Source: Macrolepiota albuminosa (lineage: Eukaryota; Basidiomycota; Agaricomycetes; Agaricales; Agaricaceae). From it: a stretch of 64,000 nucleotides of DNA. The first letter of the stretch is position 1, and every line of letters begins with the position of its first letter. This document shows, one piece after another, positions 1-11,700 of the stretch. The translations under genes and the position numbers were made by a program. The stretch spans positions 543,074 through 607,073 of the forward strand of contig JAMWFC010000132.1 in assembly GCA_027475525.1 (NCBI GenBank), in the 5' to 3' direction. Below the pieces are notes generated by a model. That model saw nothing but the letters and a program-made list of their open reading frames with translations. It was not told the DNA's origin and searched no databases.

Positions 1-296
1 CTCATCCAATATGTATTCCTCCTCTTTATTAGATCCATGTAATGCATCTGAATAGAAGAAATCCTCATCAAGCAGATAGTCTGCCATCAAAAATGCAAAG
101 TCATCCAGTATATATGGCCTCTGAGGTCTGGTAAATATGATGTCTTCATAGTTTGCTATTAGGCATGATGATGAAGATGGTGAGGGTGAGGGTGACTCTG
201 ACATATCAATAAACACATCATCAGTACAATCAGCTTGATTGAAAGGGCCAATGGGCCTACATTGACCATATTTTGATCTAGAGCAGAATTTTTGTT
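1..296 (-). CDS. Partial acidic ORF open at the left window edge
   Basis: On the minus strand a frame stays open from about base 300 to base 1, about 99 codons with no stop, and continues out of the window. A plausible acceptor (TTTCAACAG) ends at 297, so this may be an internal or last exon rather than a gene start. The peptide begins with a Cys/Arg-rich stretch, then has a Ser-Pro-Ser run, then a very acidic tail rich in Asp, Glu, Tyr and Leu ending EEEYILDE. I do not recognise a family. It may be the downstream part of the same minus-strand locus as the repeat ORF at 479-946, but the joining exons are not proven. Confidence 0.3.
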
Positions 297-478
297 CTGT
301 TGAAATAAATGAACTATAATTACTAGTGCCAAATTATAATTCATGTTGTTGAAACAATTTGTTAATTCTTCTCTTATTCTTGTGTTGAGTTATATGTATC
401 TCATATTTCTCCTACTTCTGAACATTGTTACCAGTAAGTAGTTGAAGAAGGAAATCATTAGGAAGGGGAAAACTGGGA

Positions 479-946
479 TTAAAGAGCTGTTACATTAAAA
501 AGTAATGGAAGATTTTTTTCATCATTGGCTGCCATGCCTCTATCTATCTCTTCTGCCATCACAATAAATAGCAGTGGAAGGTTTTCTTTGTCCTTATTTG
601 CTATATGTCCACCCCTCCAGACTTCTGTTTGTCTGCTATCACTGGCTGCCATGGTCTTGATCACTGTTAGTCCTTCTGCTTCTTCATCAATAATGAATAG
701 AGGTGGCAAAGAATCATCATCCATTTTCTCTTCTGCAGGAATGAACAAAGGGGGCAAATCATTGTCTTCTATTTCCTCTTCTGCATAAATGAACAAAAAA
801 AGCAAAAAATCCTCTTTCATCTGCTTTTCCACAGGAATGAACAAAGGCAGCAAAGATTTGTCTTCCATCTTGTCATCCATCACAATGAACAAAGGAGGGA
901 TACCCTTTAAGTCAGGGTCACTAATAGATGGATTAGAGATATTCAC
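479..946 (-). CDS. Hypothetical protein made of degenerate LPPLFI repeats
   Basis: A 155-codon minus-strand ORF. It consists of about seven imperfect repeats of a 16-23 residue unit: a hydrophobic core (LPPLFI, LLPLFI, LLFLFI, LPLLF) followed by an acidic stretch (such as EEKMDDDS or EEEIEDND). The alternation of short hydrophobic and acidic blocks is regular enough that the frame has probably been read as protein at some time. No catalytic motif, signal peptide or known domain is visible. The overlapping plus-strand ORFs are its shadows. It lies in an AT-rich region with other minus-strand fragments (1084-1389, 1-296). It could be an exon of an uncharacterised gene or of a transposon accessory gene. 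Confidence 0.35.
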   Translation of the reverse strand: MNISNPSISDPDLKGIPPLFIVMDDKMEDKSLLPLFIPVEKQMKEDFLLFLFIYAEEEIEDNDLPPLFIPAEEKMDDDSLPPLFIIDEEAEGLTVIKTMAASDSRQTEVWRGGHIANKDKENLPLLFIVMAEEIDRGMAANDEKNLPLLFNVTAL

Positions 947-2509
947 TGGTTGTTGTCAGTTTTCCTCAGCTCTATGAATGTCTGGCAGATATAAGCTGCT
1001 GAGGTGGAAGGAAGTTGGGATGCTGGTTGAACCACAATGCAAAAGTGTTTCATTGTAGGGTCATACATCAGTTCAGATTTACTCTAACTATAGAGGTGGT
1101 GAAATAGATGTTGTAGATTTAAGGGTTTGATATGCATCAAGGATGGCCATTGGAGAGAGTTGACATCAGGAAAAGTGGTAAGATGGGCCATGGAGAGGCA
1201 GTCTTGAGGATCAGGCTGCTCACCATCAATATTGTTGATATGGGACTCGATGCCTGTCAATTGGCCCATCCAAGCAGGATCCACGGACCTGGCAATGGAA
1301 CTGACAACAGAAGCAGCAATGGACTTGCTGCCAGCAAACAGGCAGATCATATCATTGGCTGTTGGCACATGTTCTATCCTATCTAACAATCGCCACTTGT
1401 TTAAGGCTAAAAGTGTCTGCTAGTGGCCCCTGGCAGATCTACTACCTGCAAACACATGGAGCAAATTGTCTGGTAGTGGGACAGACCCCATTCTATCTGC
1501 AGATAGCAATGTTATGGGCAGCCAGTGGTTGCATGCCAAGAAGCTTTCAAGAGAGTAGAAGCCTTGCTGATGTATGAGAAAGCAATGCTTTAATGTTTTA
1601 TTGCTTAAGACCTGAACATCTTCTCAGCCAATATGATTTCACCAATCACAGCTATACAGATTTCTGATTAGACCTTGACAGCTATCAACAAACTCTAGGA
1701 TCTCTGTAAACAAGGTTTGCTGATTTTAGAAAGGAAAAAATTAGCTCATGCTTTTGATAATGTCTGGGACATTGCAGACCACATTATTCAGTGATGCAGC
1801 CTTCAGAGATGACAATACAAAGTTCTATGGCACAATACCAACTCCTTGTCTAGATGCTGAATAATCCATGCCTCTTCCACTTCAAGACTTGGTGCAAGAA
1901 TAGAAAGTGCTGCAATGAGGCGTAACTCAATGTAGTCAACAACCTCTTGCAAATTTTCTAGTACAGTAGCTTAGGACAGAACATTATATAGTACAGACAC
2001 AGATGCCAACTCCTTGTCTAGATGCTGAATAATCCATGCCTCTTCTACTTCAAGACTTGGTGCAAGAATGAAAAGTGCTGCAATGGGGCGTGACTCAATG
2101 TAGTCAACAACCTTTTGCAAATTTTCTAGTACAGTAGCTTAGGACAGAACATTATGTAGTACAGACATAGATGTCATTGCACTATTGCTTGTAGAAATGG
2201 ATACTACTATGTATCAGATTTTTGTGCTTTATAAACAAAAGTAATTTTTAACAATTTCATTGCATGTACATGACTATCACAAATCTGTTCCAATCATCTG
2301 CTGATGGCAGCAAGCTATAATAATGTTCTGCATCTGTTAGTTCAATCCATCTCTGCATCTGTCACATTAATCCGTCTCTGAATCTATTATTTTCACAGTG
2401 GATCTCTTACAGTTTGGAAAGAAATAAAATTAGGAAGCACCTGCATAAATTTATCAATTGCCATCAAAGCCAATTCTTGCCACATGGCTACCTTTTTGTG
2501 GGCATATGA
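947..2509. other. Decayed AT-rich stretch, minus-strand coding remnants
   Basis: No intact gene. A 101-codon minus-strand ORF at 1084-1389 has no recognisable domain. A second minus-strand stretch near 1430-1500 reads like a diverged copy of part of it (both contain FAGS after a hydrophobic run). The minus strand of 1838-2173 also reads as protein-like sequence within a tandem duplication described separately. Scattered stops break all frames. Confidence 0.3.
1838..2173. repeat. Two-copy 168-bp tandem duplication
   Basis: Copy 1 (1838-2005) and copy 2 (2006-2173) have a period of exactly 168 bp, or 56 codons, with several substitutions between them, so the duplication is old and real. The minus strand of each copy carries an in-frame peptide segment with a VDYIELRLIAALSILAPS-like core. 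Because the unit length is a multiple of three, the duplication would not have broken that frame. Confidence 0.8.
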
Positions 2510-2755
2510 CTAAAGACTTTTTTTTTTTACTGACATACCACGCTTTGACCAAATATCTGCCTGGTTGAAGAAATACTGAACTGTCCACTTCATTTCACTC
2601 GTAACAAGCTGATATTCCTCTGTCCATCTGTTGTGTTGTGCTCTAGCATGTAGATAACAAACACAATTAACTAAAGAGATATGTTTATGAATAGATGTAA
2701 AGATAATAGAAATATTAACAAGAGGAATCACATTCAGAAATAGTCGCAGATTCAT
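2510..2755 (-). pseudogene. Possible C-terminal scrap of a KDZ-type transposase
   Basis: The minus-strand peptide contains RAQHNRWTEEYQLVTSEMKW followed by VQYFFNQADIW. This resembles the conserved tail of basidiomycete KDZ transposase proteins, where an Arg-rich helix with a W-x-E-E-x-x-L-L-x-x-E-M pattern precedes a Trp-containing segment. The assignment rests on recalled family resemblance of about 35 residues. Stops flank it on both sides and a run of nine T lies at its end. The KDZ N-terminal relic at 28.5-29.7 kb shows that the family is present in this genome. Confidence 0.4.
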
Positions 2756-3036
2756 TTTCTATATCAGAATTAGATTGCCATATCCAAAATACCTTGATCT
2801 TTGATGAACCAGGAATGTTGGGATCTTGTATAGCTGTGCTTGCATTCAAATTTACTTTCTGTAGAACTAGATACTTTCTCTGGGTGCTGGAGTCCAATCC
2901 CAGTCATAGCAGAGCACTGCGACATTGTGCATAGGCATGAGCCTTCACTAGAATTGAGGCCTGGATTTTTTGAAGAAATGCACAAGCTTGAGTTTTCACA
3001 TTCTTTCTTGAGGCGACCCAGACAATGTGAGAATAT

Positions 3037-3634
3037 TGTAAGGGCAACCTCTAGAGACTGTGGCTCAGTCACACAGCTGGCAGAGGGAGATCCAAAGTGT
3101 ATTAGAGTATGTACTGACAATATTATAATAACTACTCACCTGCAGTCACACAGCTGGCAGAGGGAGATCCAAAGTGTATTAGAGTATGTACTGACAATAT
3201 TATAATAACTACTCACTTGGCACAGGGAGATTCAAAGAGAACAAGTTTAGGGATTCTCCCTATGCCAGGTTGGATGCTTCTGGGGCTTCTGAAGCATGGA
3301 AAACAACTGTACAGTACAACAAAACCTTAAAAACTTGAAAATTGACTAACCAAACAACTGTGCAAACAAGGCAGGAAAACTCCGGACTTTAGAAGTCAGA
3401 AAGGCAAACTCTGGCTTATATAAGCAGTCTGGAAGCAGTGCTGAAGGGCCCACACTTGTCTGAATGATAGCTAAAGAATCAGAGCACCTCAAAGATTGAG
3501 AATAGTATTAACAGATAATGTTGAGAGAATAGAAATAGCAAAATGGGAGAATGATAGAAGAAATAAGGAAATGAATGAAAGGAGAGTGAAGAAATAAGGA
3601 GTGAAAGAAGAAAGAAATGAAAAGTCCCCTGACA
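3037..3634. repeat. LTR relic related to the ends of element C
   Basis: Begins TGTAAGGGCAACCTC and ends CCCCTGACA, the same termini as the 312-bp LTRs of element C and the solo LTR at 58255-58773. It is 598 bp as written but about 521 bp once an exact 77-bp duplication (3066/3143) is collapsed, close to the 519 bp of the 58-kb solo LTR. No target-site duplication is seen (AATAT before, ATGGC after), so it may be a remnant of a recombined or rearranged element. Confidence 0.75.
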
Positions 3635-4518
3635 ATGGCCAGCTGATAGCAGATGATGCCAACACCTCTTTCAAGCTACAAAAACTCTTTTGGGAGGTAT
3701 GCCACCTCCCTTCCATCTCAAAATATCCATACAGGGACCTGCAGGGATATAGATTGGCAGCCGTTGATTGTATTATCCAACCTTTGATTCTATCTATTAG
3801 TAACAGACCTGTGGTGCAATGGTTAAATTGTCAGTGCATTCTGTTACTGGAGGCTTCCTTAAGGCTGGGGGTTTGATTTCTCTCCACAGGCATATGGCAG
3901 ACATAAAGAGTTACCTTGTTCTTTGGTCCAACCAGCCTCTATGGACCTGCATAGGCCTCTGCAGATGTCTGCTAGTGCTCTGTGCAGGCCTGAGTAGGCC
4001 CACATAGATTTGAGTCAGTTAATATAGGTCTGCATAGATGTCCGCTGGTGGCTTGTGTAGGCCTGCATAGATCTGTAGGGCCCTTTTGTGGACATATGCT
4101 GACATCTGAGGTGGGAAAAGGAGGGAAGAGAAGATGTGCAGCCTTGAGTTATTGTGGGGAGAAAGAGAAAGGGGAGGGAAGTGGGAAACCTTGAGGAGGA
4201 TTTATTCATGCCATGACATCCACCAATGGAGGAGGTTCTCACTTATGGGCTAATGCCTGCTGGCAGCAGCTGATGGACATTGATGTCTACTAGTGTCTAC
4301 TGGCATCCACCAGGCCTGCATGCACATATGTGTACTTGCTTTTTATTGATCCACTAGACCATGCCATACAGCATATTGTGACATGTTTGCAGCACTGTTT
4401 TCTACAGCACTGTAGAGACTTTTCTGCTACAGTGTAGTGGACTTTGCAACATGTATGATATGGCACAAAGTAAGCTCCCATACAATGTATGACATGTACC
4501 ATTGTGATGTTTCTATGT
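3635..4518. other. Non-coding stretch with degenerate short repeats
   Basis: No gene recognised. From about 3940 to 4330 there are imperfect repeats of a motif like GGCCTGCATAGATGTCTGC, interspersed with TCTGCTAGTG or CCGCTGGTGG variants, giving a minisatellite-like texture. From about 4360 to 4470 an imperfect inverted repeat surrounds CTACAGCACTGTAG. Confidence 0.4.
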
Positions 4519-6289
4519 GAAACTTCCCTTTTGGAGAGAAGTAAATCATGAGATTAATCTCATTAATGAAAATAAGCAATACAAGTATCATTTGCCTCAC
4601 TGTCTGCAAGCACTTCATCACCAGCTTTGTGAAAAAATAAATAGGTATATAAATGCAAAGTAGTGGAAACCACAACCAGTGGTGCAAGCTGCACTATTAC
4701 TATATATTTCTAAGAAGGATGGAACATTATAGACAGCATTGAATATGTGACAGCACAATGATAATACAGTCAAAGATGTAACTTCCCTTCTAGATCAGGA
4801 AGTCATATGCAAAGATGTTGCTAAGGCAAAGTATAAATCAAAAATTGACTTCACAGATGTATATGAACAAGTTTGCATACATAAAGAAAACATATCAAAA
4901 ATGCTGTTTTCATCCCTAATGGGGACATTTGTAAGCACTATAATGCAAATTGGTGATTGTAATGTGCCAATAACATTCTAGAGGTTAATGACCTTCATGT
5001 TCTGAGATATAATTGGGAAGTTTATATACATCTATCTAGATGATATATTTATATTTTCAGACTCCAATGAGGAGCATAAGCAGTACTTACAAGTTGTATT
5101 TAAATGACTCAGAAAGACAAGCCTCTATTTCAAGTAGAAAAAGCGCAAGTTATTTGCATCTAGTATAGACTGTTTAGGTCATGTCATTGATAATAAGGGA
5201 TATACATCCAGATATTGATAAACTCAATTGTATTCAAGACTGGCATACTCTACACATATACAACAACATACAGCATTTTGTTGAACTAGTGAATTATATT
5301 GATAACTTTTTACCAGACATCACTGCCTATACCAGGCCACTGATGGCTATGACCCAGAATGGATCCCTCTTTCATTGGAGACTGCTGCATTAGCAGTGTT
5401 TTGATATGATCAAGCTTTATAGTGGAGTATCAGCTTGTTTATTTAACCAGACCCACTGGGTTCAAGGTCATCTGCATTCTTTGGAAGAGGTTGTTGATCA
5501 TCACTATCCTGAATTAGGCCTGCAAAGTAGTAGGCCACTTTGGAACTCAGAAAATGTTAGAGTATGTGCATTGCTGGTACTGTTGGCCACAAATAGCCAA
5601 AGAGACAAGTCAGTTCTGCTTGACATGCAAGCCATATCAATAGTTGAAAGTTTTGATCTTGAAGCCACTAAAGAAGCTTCATTCTTTGCGAACTTCATAC
5701 TGACAAAGTTATTCATGCTAGATTCAAACAGTTTATGTGCAACTTGCTGAGAAACTTAGTAGATACCCATGATGCAATTATAAAATTGTGCATGTAGCAA
5801 ATGAGGCATGCAAATAATTGCAAACTTGAAGAACTGGACATTGAGAAAGGGAGCTTAGCCTATTTTTCAATAAAGAATTTGAACCTGCCAAAAGGCAGAG
5901 CAAGCAAGCTGTATTTTAAGCAGATTAGACTGTATAAAGTCCTCAAAGCTGAACCTAGCACATATAATTATGTGTTGGAACTCCTTCATGTGCTTCAAGC
6001 ATGCAGAATAGTGCCAAAGCTCCATGCATTGCTGTTGTGACCATATCTGGCCAGTAGTAATGCATTATTTTCTAATTGCACAACTCTGGAACCTTATGAC
6101 TTTGAAACTAGTGATGACCAGGAATAGTTCATAGATGACCTTATAGGTCATTGGTGGACAGTAGACAGACACCTCAAATTTGATACTACCTAGAAGCCTT
6201 TGGTAAGCTGCAAAGATCTTGCAGTGCTGGACCAGTATCTAGAGCTGCAAAGCATGAAACATCCTCAACAGCTGGCAAAATGGGCATAG
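4519..6289 (+). pseudogene. Highly mutated Ty3/gypsy pol relic of the element B family
   Basis: Fragments of a chromovirus Pol can be read in order on the plus strand: the reverse transcriptase start (WREVNHEINLI), the RT active site (IYLDDIFIFSDS, near 5030-5065), the NYIDNFLPDITAYTRPL segment near 5300, then a jump to the integrase C-terminal GPY/F-like region (NLNLPKGRASKL near 5880) and the chromodomain-like tail ending LAKWA at 6289. RNase H and most of the integrase core are missing. There are many stops. Compared with element B the substitutions are nearly all C-to-T or G-to-A. The region just after the stop also aligns with the 3' non-coding region of B, so this is a deleted, hypermutated member of that family. 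Confidence 0.85.
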
Positions 6290-6548
6290 AGCATGTGAGG
6301 TAGTGAAATGTAGATGAAGACCACTTTGATAACCAGTTAATGGCTGGGTGGCTATTGTTTGTAGTTGTTTGCACTACTAGCAGAGTGATTTTTTTTTCTC
6401 TTTCTTTTTCTTCTAAGTCCTAATACATGTATAACTAATGTATCCAGTGCAATATCCTATTGAAGGCCATAGAAAAGTGATCAGAGCCTACAGGGCTCTA
6501 ATAGAGAAGGGAGACTCTAATATACAAAGCTATTCATATTATTCAGAC
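6290..6548. other. 3' remnant of the gypsy relic and flank of the Tc1 element
   Basis: The first about 100 bases match the non-coding region downstream of integrase in element B. The rest has a pyrimidine run near 6390-6410 and no gene that I recognise. Confidence 0.4.
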
Positions 6549-6550
6549 TA

Positions 6551-8154
6551 CACTGGCTCAAAAAACTGCCCCAATATTTGGCCTTTTTAGAAAGATTCAC
6601 ATGGTGTGCAACAATTACCTAAGCAAAAAAATTGCAGAAAGTCACATGACATACAACCACATCCTGGCTTTATAATGATGTATAGATTATGTGAGTTGGA
6701 CAAGAACTTGCTTATTAATAAATCAAATAAAATATTCAATCATTGGGACAGTTTTTTGACTCATTTTAATTTTTATATTTTCTCAATACTTTTCAGCAGT
6801 AGAAGATGGAAACAACTTGTGGAAAGTATAAACAATGTCATGTGACCTTGTTTGTACTAATTTGACATGTTCAACTTCAGTCAATCACCTTCTTGACATT
6901 CTACCACCATTATGCAACCTGTTTCTGCTGCCAATCACTCTTGTGTTACTTCTCTCCTCAATGAGGGGTATTCTCAGCATCAAATCCAAGCAAAAACTGG
7001 CCTGGGAAAGGGCACTGTGGGGAGGACCAGCAAAGAACTGGAGAGCAACAAAGAGAATCATCCTAAAGGTCATCCTTTCAAGCTTATAGCACTATTATTC
7101 GTCAAATTACTACTAGGAAGCTGAATAATGCCGTTCAAGCTATACAGTTCATTAATTCTGTAATCTCCAGTCCTGTCAATCCTCAGACAGTCAGGAATGC
7201 ATTGATGAAGACAGGTTTTTGCTTAGCAACAAAGAAGAAAGTTCCTATGCTCAAGGCTGCTCATCATGCAAACCAGCTCAAGTTTGCTCAGTATCATGAA
7301 AACTAGACAGTAGAGGATTGGAAAAGGGTTTTGTAGAGTTATGAGACAAAGATCAATCAGATTAGATCAGATGGAAAGGTATATGTGTGGAAAATTCTAG
7401 AAGAACCACTATCTGACCACATCACTATACCAACTGTCAAGCATGGAGGAAACAATTTAATGGTATAGGGCTGCATGAGTTGGAATGGAGTAGGAAAGCT
7501 CATAGAAGTTCAGGAGAGAAGATGGATGCTGCACAGTATTGTGAGATTTTGGATGAGGGAGTGGTAGAAAGCTTTGAGAAGTTGGAAATGAAGGAGGAAG
7601 GACAATATTTTCAACAGGACAATGACCCAAAACACACCTCCAAATGGGCAACAACCTGGTTTTCTAATAACAACATCATTGTGATATCCTGGCCTGCCCA
7701 ATCCTCTGACCTCAATCCTATTGAACACCTCTGAGTTTACATCAAGCGCAAACTTTTGGAGTATAAGATACCCTCTAAAGGAGTGCATGAGTTGTGGGAG
7801 AGAGTGGTCAAGGAGTGGAATGAAATACCACCAGAGGTATGTCAAAGCCTCATAGAGAGCATGCCTAGAAGGATCAAAGCAGTTATAAAGGCAAATGGAG
7901 GCCATACCAAGTACTAGATATGAAAATTGGAGTAAATTAGAGTGGGTCAAAAAACTGCCCCAATGATTGAATATTTTGTTTGATTTATTTATAAGCAGGT
8001 TCATGTCCAAATTACATGATATATACATTATTTTGAAGCCAGGATGCAGTTGTATGTCATGTGATTTTCTGCAAATTTTTGCCTAGGTAATTACTGCACA
8101 CCATGTGAATCTTTCCAAAAAAGCCAAATATTAGGGCAGTATTTTGAGCCAGTG
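6551..8154 (+). mobile_element. Tc1/mariner DNA transposon, 1604 bp
   Basis: The element is bounded by a TA target duplication (6549-6550 and 8155-8156). Terminal inverted repeats begin CACTGGCTCAAAA and are about 225 bp long with scattered mismatches. The interior encodes a broken Tc1-type transposase. Each terminal repeat also ends on its inner side with an inverted copy of the outer motif (6742-6763 and 7943-7964), so each arm resembles a miniature element of its own. Element B abuts it six bases to the right. The element is inactive because the transposase has stops and a frameshift. Confidence 0.9.
6912..7917 (+). pseudogene. Tc1-family DDE transposase pseudogene
   Basis: The start at 6912 gives a helix-turn-helix DNA-binding region (SLLNEGYSQHQIQAKTGLGK), followed by a second HTH-like segment and the DDE catalytic core. 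The core shows VEDWKRVL then SYETKINQIRSDG, QDNDPKHTS and SSDLNPIEHL, the usual Tc1 order. The product would have been about 335 residues, normal for the family. It is dead: in-frame TAG stops at 7304, 7334 and 7466 (the last two probably former Trp codons) and a frameshift between about 7480 and 7560. The first catalytic Asp of the expected S-D-E triplet is Tyr. The normal role is cut-and-paste transposition between TA sites. Confidence 0.88.
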
Positions 8155-8162
8155 TATCAGAG

Positions 8163-8336
8163 TGTAACCTGAGTTACGGGCTAGAACAATCTTGTGTGTA
8201 TCACACAAGCGCTAAATCAGACCGCAGTATTGGATTTGACTAGTACTTAGAGTGAAAATAAGATGTTGTCTTACATAATACTCTACTAAATGATTATAGC
8301 GTCGTTGACGCTAATAACACGGATGACTCCGTTACA
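8163..8336 (-). repeat. 3' LTR of element B
   Basis: A 174-bp LTR starting TGTAACC and ending GTTACA. It is about 92.5% identical to the partner at 27322-27494. It contains two short perfect palindromes, CTTGTGTG-TAT-CACACAAG and TAGCGTC-GTT-GACGCTA. Next to it on the internal side (8337-8350) the minus strand reads CTCATTGGGGGGTA, a good polypurine tract, which fixes the element's orientation. Confidence 0.9.
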
Positions 8337-8750
8337 TACCCCCCAATGAGACCGAATACTCAGTCTTTAGGAAGGGAGGTGGAACAAGATAAAGAATGCA
8401 CAATAGTGCAGAAAACAGATGGATAACACGCGTATTGTGTGGCTGCAAGGCGTTAGCATTTATGCGCAGTGTAAATGTGTCGTCTGGACACAATAGGAAG
8501 CAGTCCTTATCAGACATGAGCGCAGGGTGCGCCAGCAGTGGTTGGAACATGTTTATATATAAACAAAATAATAAAAAACAAAAAGAAAGTGACCCCTCCT
8601 CTGGGTCCGCTGTATATACACGCCACCCGGCCTCTCACCGGCGATCAAAGTCACGTAAACAGTCACAATCATCAGCCACAATTAGTAGCCACCCGGTTAG
8701 TCACCGGCTATCAAAGTGGACTTTGTCCACATTCCAACACCACATGCGTG
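8337..8750 (-). other. 3' non-coding region of element B
   Basis: Lies between the integrase stop and the 3' LTR. No ORF with recognisable content; the overlapping plus-strand ORF is a shadow. It contains an imperfect direct repeat (CCACCCGG...CACCGGC near 8621-8645 and 8690-8715) and the polypurine tract at its end. Confidence 0.5.
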
Positions 8751-11700
8751 TTATGCGCGTTTTGCTAGCTGTTGAGGGTGTTTCACGCCCTGCAACTCCA
8801 GGTATCTGTCCATCGCTGCAAGGTCTTTGCAGTTCACTAGCGGTTCCCAGGTAGTATCACCTAAGCTCCACCTTACCTCGAATTCAAGGTTTCCTTTTGT
8901 CCACCGATGACCTATCAGGTCATCTACAAACCACTCCTGGTCATTGCCAGTTCCAAAGTCATACGGCTCCGAAGTTGCGCGGTTAGGGAAGAGTGCATCA
9001 CTACTGACCATATACGGTCGCAATAGCGACACGTGAAACTTGGGCACTATCCTGCGTGCTTGCAGCGCATGGGGTAGTTCCAGCACGTAGTTAGACGTGC
9101 TTGGCTCCGCCTCAAGGACCTTATATGGTCCAATCCACTTCGGACACAACTTACTCGCTCTGCCTTTTGGCAGGTTCAAGTTCTTTGTAGAAAGGTACAC
9201 TAGGTTCCCTTTCTTGATGTCCAGTTCATCACGTCTGTGATTATTCGCATGTTTGGTCTGCCATACACACGATTCTATAATCACGTCATGGGCATCTGCC
9301 AGATTCCTTAGCGCATTGCGCACGCTTTACTCCCACATGAATAACTTTGTCCGTACAAAGTTCACGAATCATGGATGGCATGTAGCCATTGTTGAGTTCA
9401 AAGAGTGAGTACCCTGTGGTTTCCGATATACTCGTGTTTATCGTGAATTCCACAAGTGGACATCTATCCACCCAGTCCTTCTGATCAGGACGTACAAATG
9501 CTTGCAATATTTGCGCGATATTTCTATTAGCATGTTCAGTTTGACCATCCGTTTGCGGATGAAACGATGTCGACATGAGCAACTTTGCTCCTAGCAGTTT
9601 GTGCAACTTCTTCCACCATTTGGAAGTGAACTTAGCATCTCAATCGCTTATGATCGAACTTGGCAGTCCATGGAGGCATACTATCTCCTTGAGATAGATC
9701 CACAACAAGTCTGACGCTGTCATGGTGGTTTTCACTGGAATAAGATGGACCATACTGGTTATTCTGCAGATCACTACCCAAAGGTAGTTAAAACCCTTTG
9801 ACTCAGGGAACGGACCTATAAAGTCCATCCCGATCGAATCCCAGGGTTTGACCGGTATGGGTAGTGAGTGAAGCCTTCCCGGTGGCTTCAAAGTCGATAC
9901 TTTTGACTGTTGACATAGCTCGCATGTCAAGCAAAATTGGCTCGTCTCTTTGGCCATTTGTGGCCACCAGTACCAGCGTCACACATAATCCAGCGTTTTC
10001 TGAGTTCCGAAGTGGCCCACTACTCTATGGGCCTGGTCCAGGATAGTCATAATCAGCAACCTTTCCCGGGGAATGCAGATGACTTTGGACTCCGTGGGTC
10101 TGGTAAGGTAGACAAGCTGCTGCTCCACCTTGAAGCGCGGATGCGCTTGGATATTGTTCAGAATCTCTAAGAAGAGATTATCATCCTTGTATCCTTGCTG
10201 GATGCGTGTGTGGAATTGCGCATTGCCTAAGTCGGTCGGTGCAGGCATATGGTCCTGTGACTCCAGCGCTTGCTGGAGCATCATATCAGTACCTCTCGTA
10301 GGCACCCCTTGCCTCGTCTCTTCACTTGGCTGAGGGGCCTCATGATCCACTAGCACCTGGGCTTTGATATCGCGAGTCTCTCGCTGTTTGTGCAGTCGCT
10401 TACTGCGACGTGTTTTCTGCACTTGCATGGCCCGTAGCTCGACCCTATGTTCCCTGATTTTGTGGAACCAATGCAGAGGCAAATCTTCGCCCTCTGGGTC
10501 AATACATTTGTCCGCCTGGACATAGTCATGCGCGTCATGGACGTCATCTCGAGTATCACTCTCAAAGTATCAAGACAGGCAATCTGCGACTTTGTTCAAT
10601 TCACCTTTTACATAGGTGATATCGAACTGATACCACGACATGTAGTCAATCCAGCAACGTTGTCACGGAGACAGGTGCACCTGAGTCTTGAAGAACTCTA
10701 GTGCTTTGTGATCCGTAATAATGTGGATCTTATATCCCATCAGTTTATCCTCCCACTTTAGGAGGGCTTCCAGGATGGCGAGTGTTTCTAACTCGTGCAC
10801 AGCATAATTCTGCTGAGCAGCAGTGAATTTACGGGACATAAATCCTGCTGGTCGGCAAGTCTGCCACGTTTTACCCTGGCCAAACATGGCCCCAACCCCA
10901 GTCTTTGACACATCGCAAATGAGCCAGATGGGCTCATCGATGCGTGGGTCAATTGGCCGGATGACTGGCATTTTCACGCATATGCGCTTAATCATCTCAA
11001 AACACTGCTGATGCAGTGGTCTCCAATGAAATGGTGACCCATTCTGGGTCATGGCCATAAGTGGCCCAGTGTATGCCGTGATGTCTGGCAAGAAGTTGCC
11101 AATATAGTTTACCAGTCCGACAAATTGTTGGATATCATTATATGTGTGTGGAGTACGCCACTCTCAGATTCAGTCGAGCTTATCCATATCCAGATGAATG
11201 CCCTTCTTGTTAATAATGTGACCGAGACAATCTATACTCGTTGCATACAACTCGCACTTCTTCCATTTGAGATAGAGACTGGCCTTCCGTAGCCATTCAA
11301 ATACAACTCGTAGGTGCTGCTCATGCTCCTCAATGGAGTCAGAAAATATGAATATATCGTCTAAATAGACGTGCATGAACTTCCCAATTACATCTTGGAA
11401 GATTGAGGTCATTAACCTCTGAAATGTCGCCGGTGCATTACAATCACCAATCTGCATGATGTTACTCACAAACGTCCCCATCAGGGACGAGAACAGCATC
11501 TTTGGTATATCCTCTTCGCGTATGCGAACCTGTTTGTACGCGTCTGTGAGGTCGATTTTCGACCTATACTTTGCTGTCGCGACATCTTCTCGTAATTACT
11601 TCCTGATCTGGAAGAGGTGTCACATCCTTGACTGTATTATCATTGCGCTGTCGCGCATCCAATGCAGTCCTTAACGTTCCATCCTTCTTGGGAATACAAA

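Noticed and set aside
1838..2173. 168-bp duplication as an artefact
   Set aside because: Copies have diverged by several substitutions and the period differs from 77.
3032..3639. Target-site duplication for the LTR at 3037-3634
   Set aside because: AATAT and ATGGC do not match, unlike the 58-kb solo LTR where ATATG is exact.
8396..8854. 152-codon plus-strand ORF after element B integrase
   Set aside because: It overlaps the end of the B chromodomain-like region antisense and the 3' non-coding region, with no recognisable motif; a shadow ORF.
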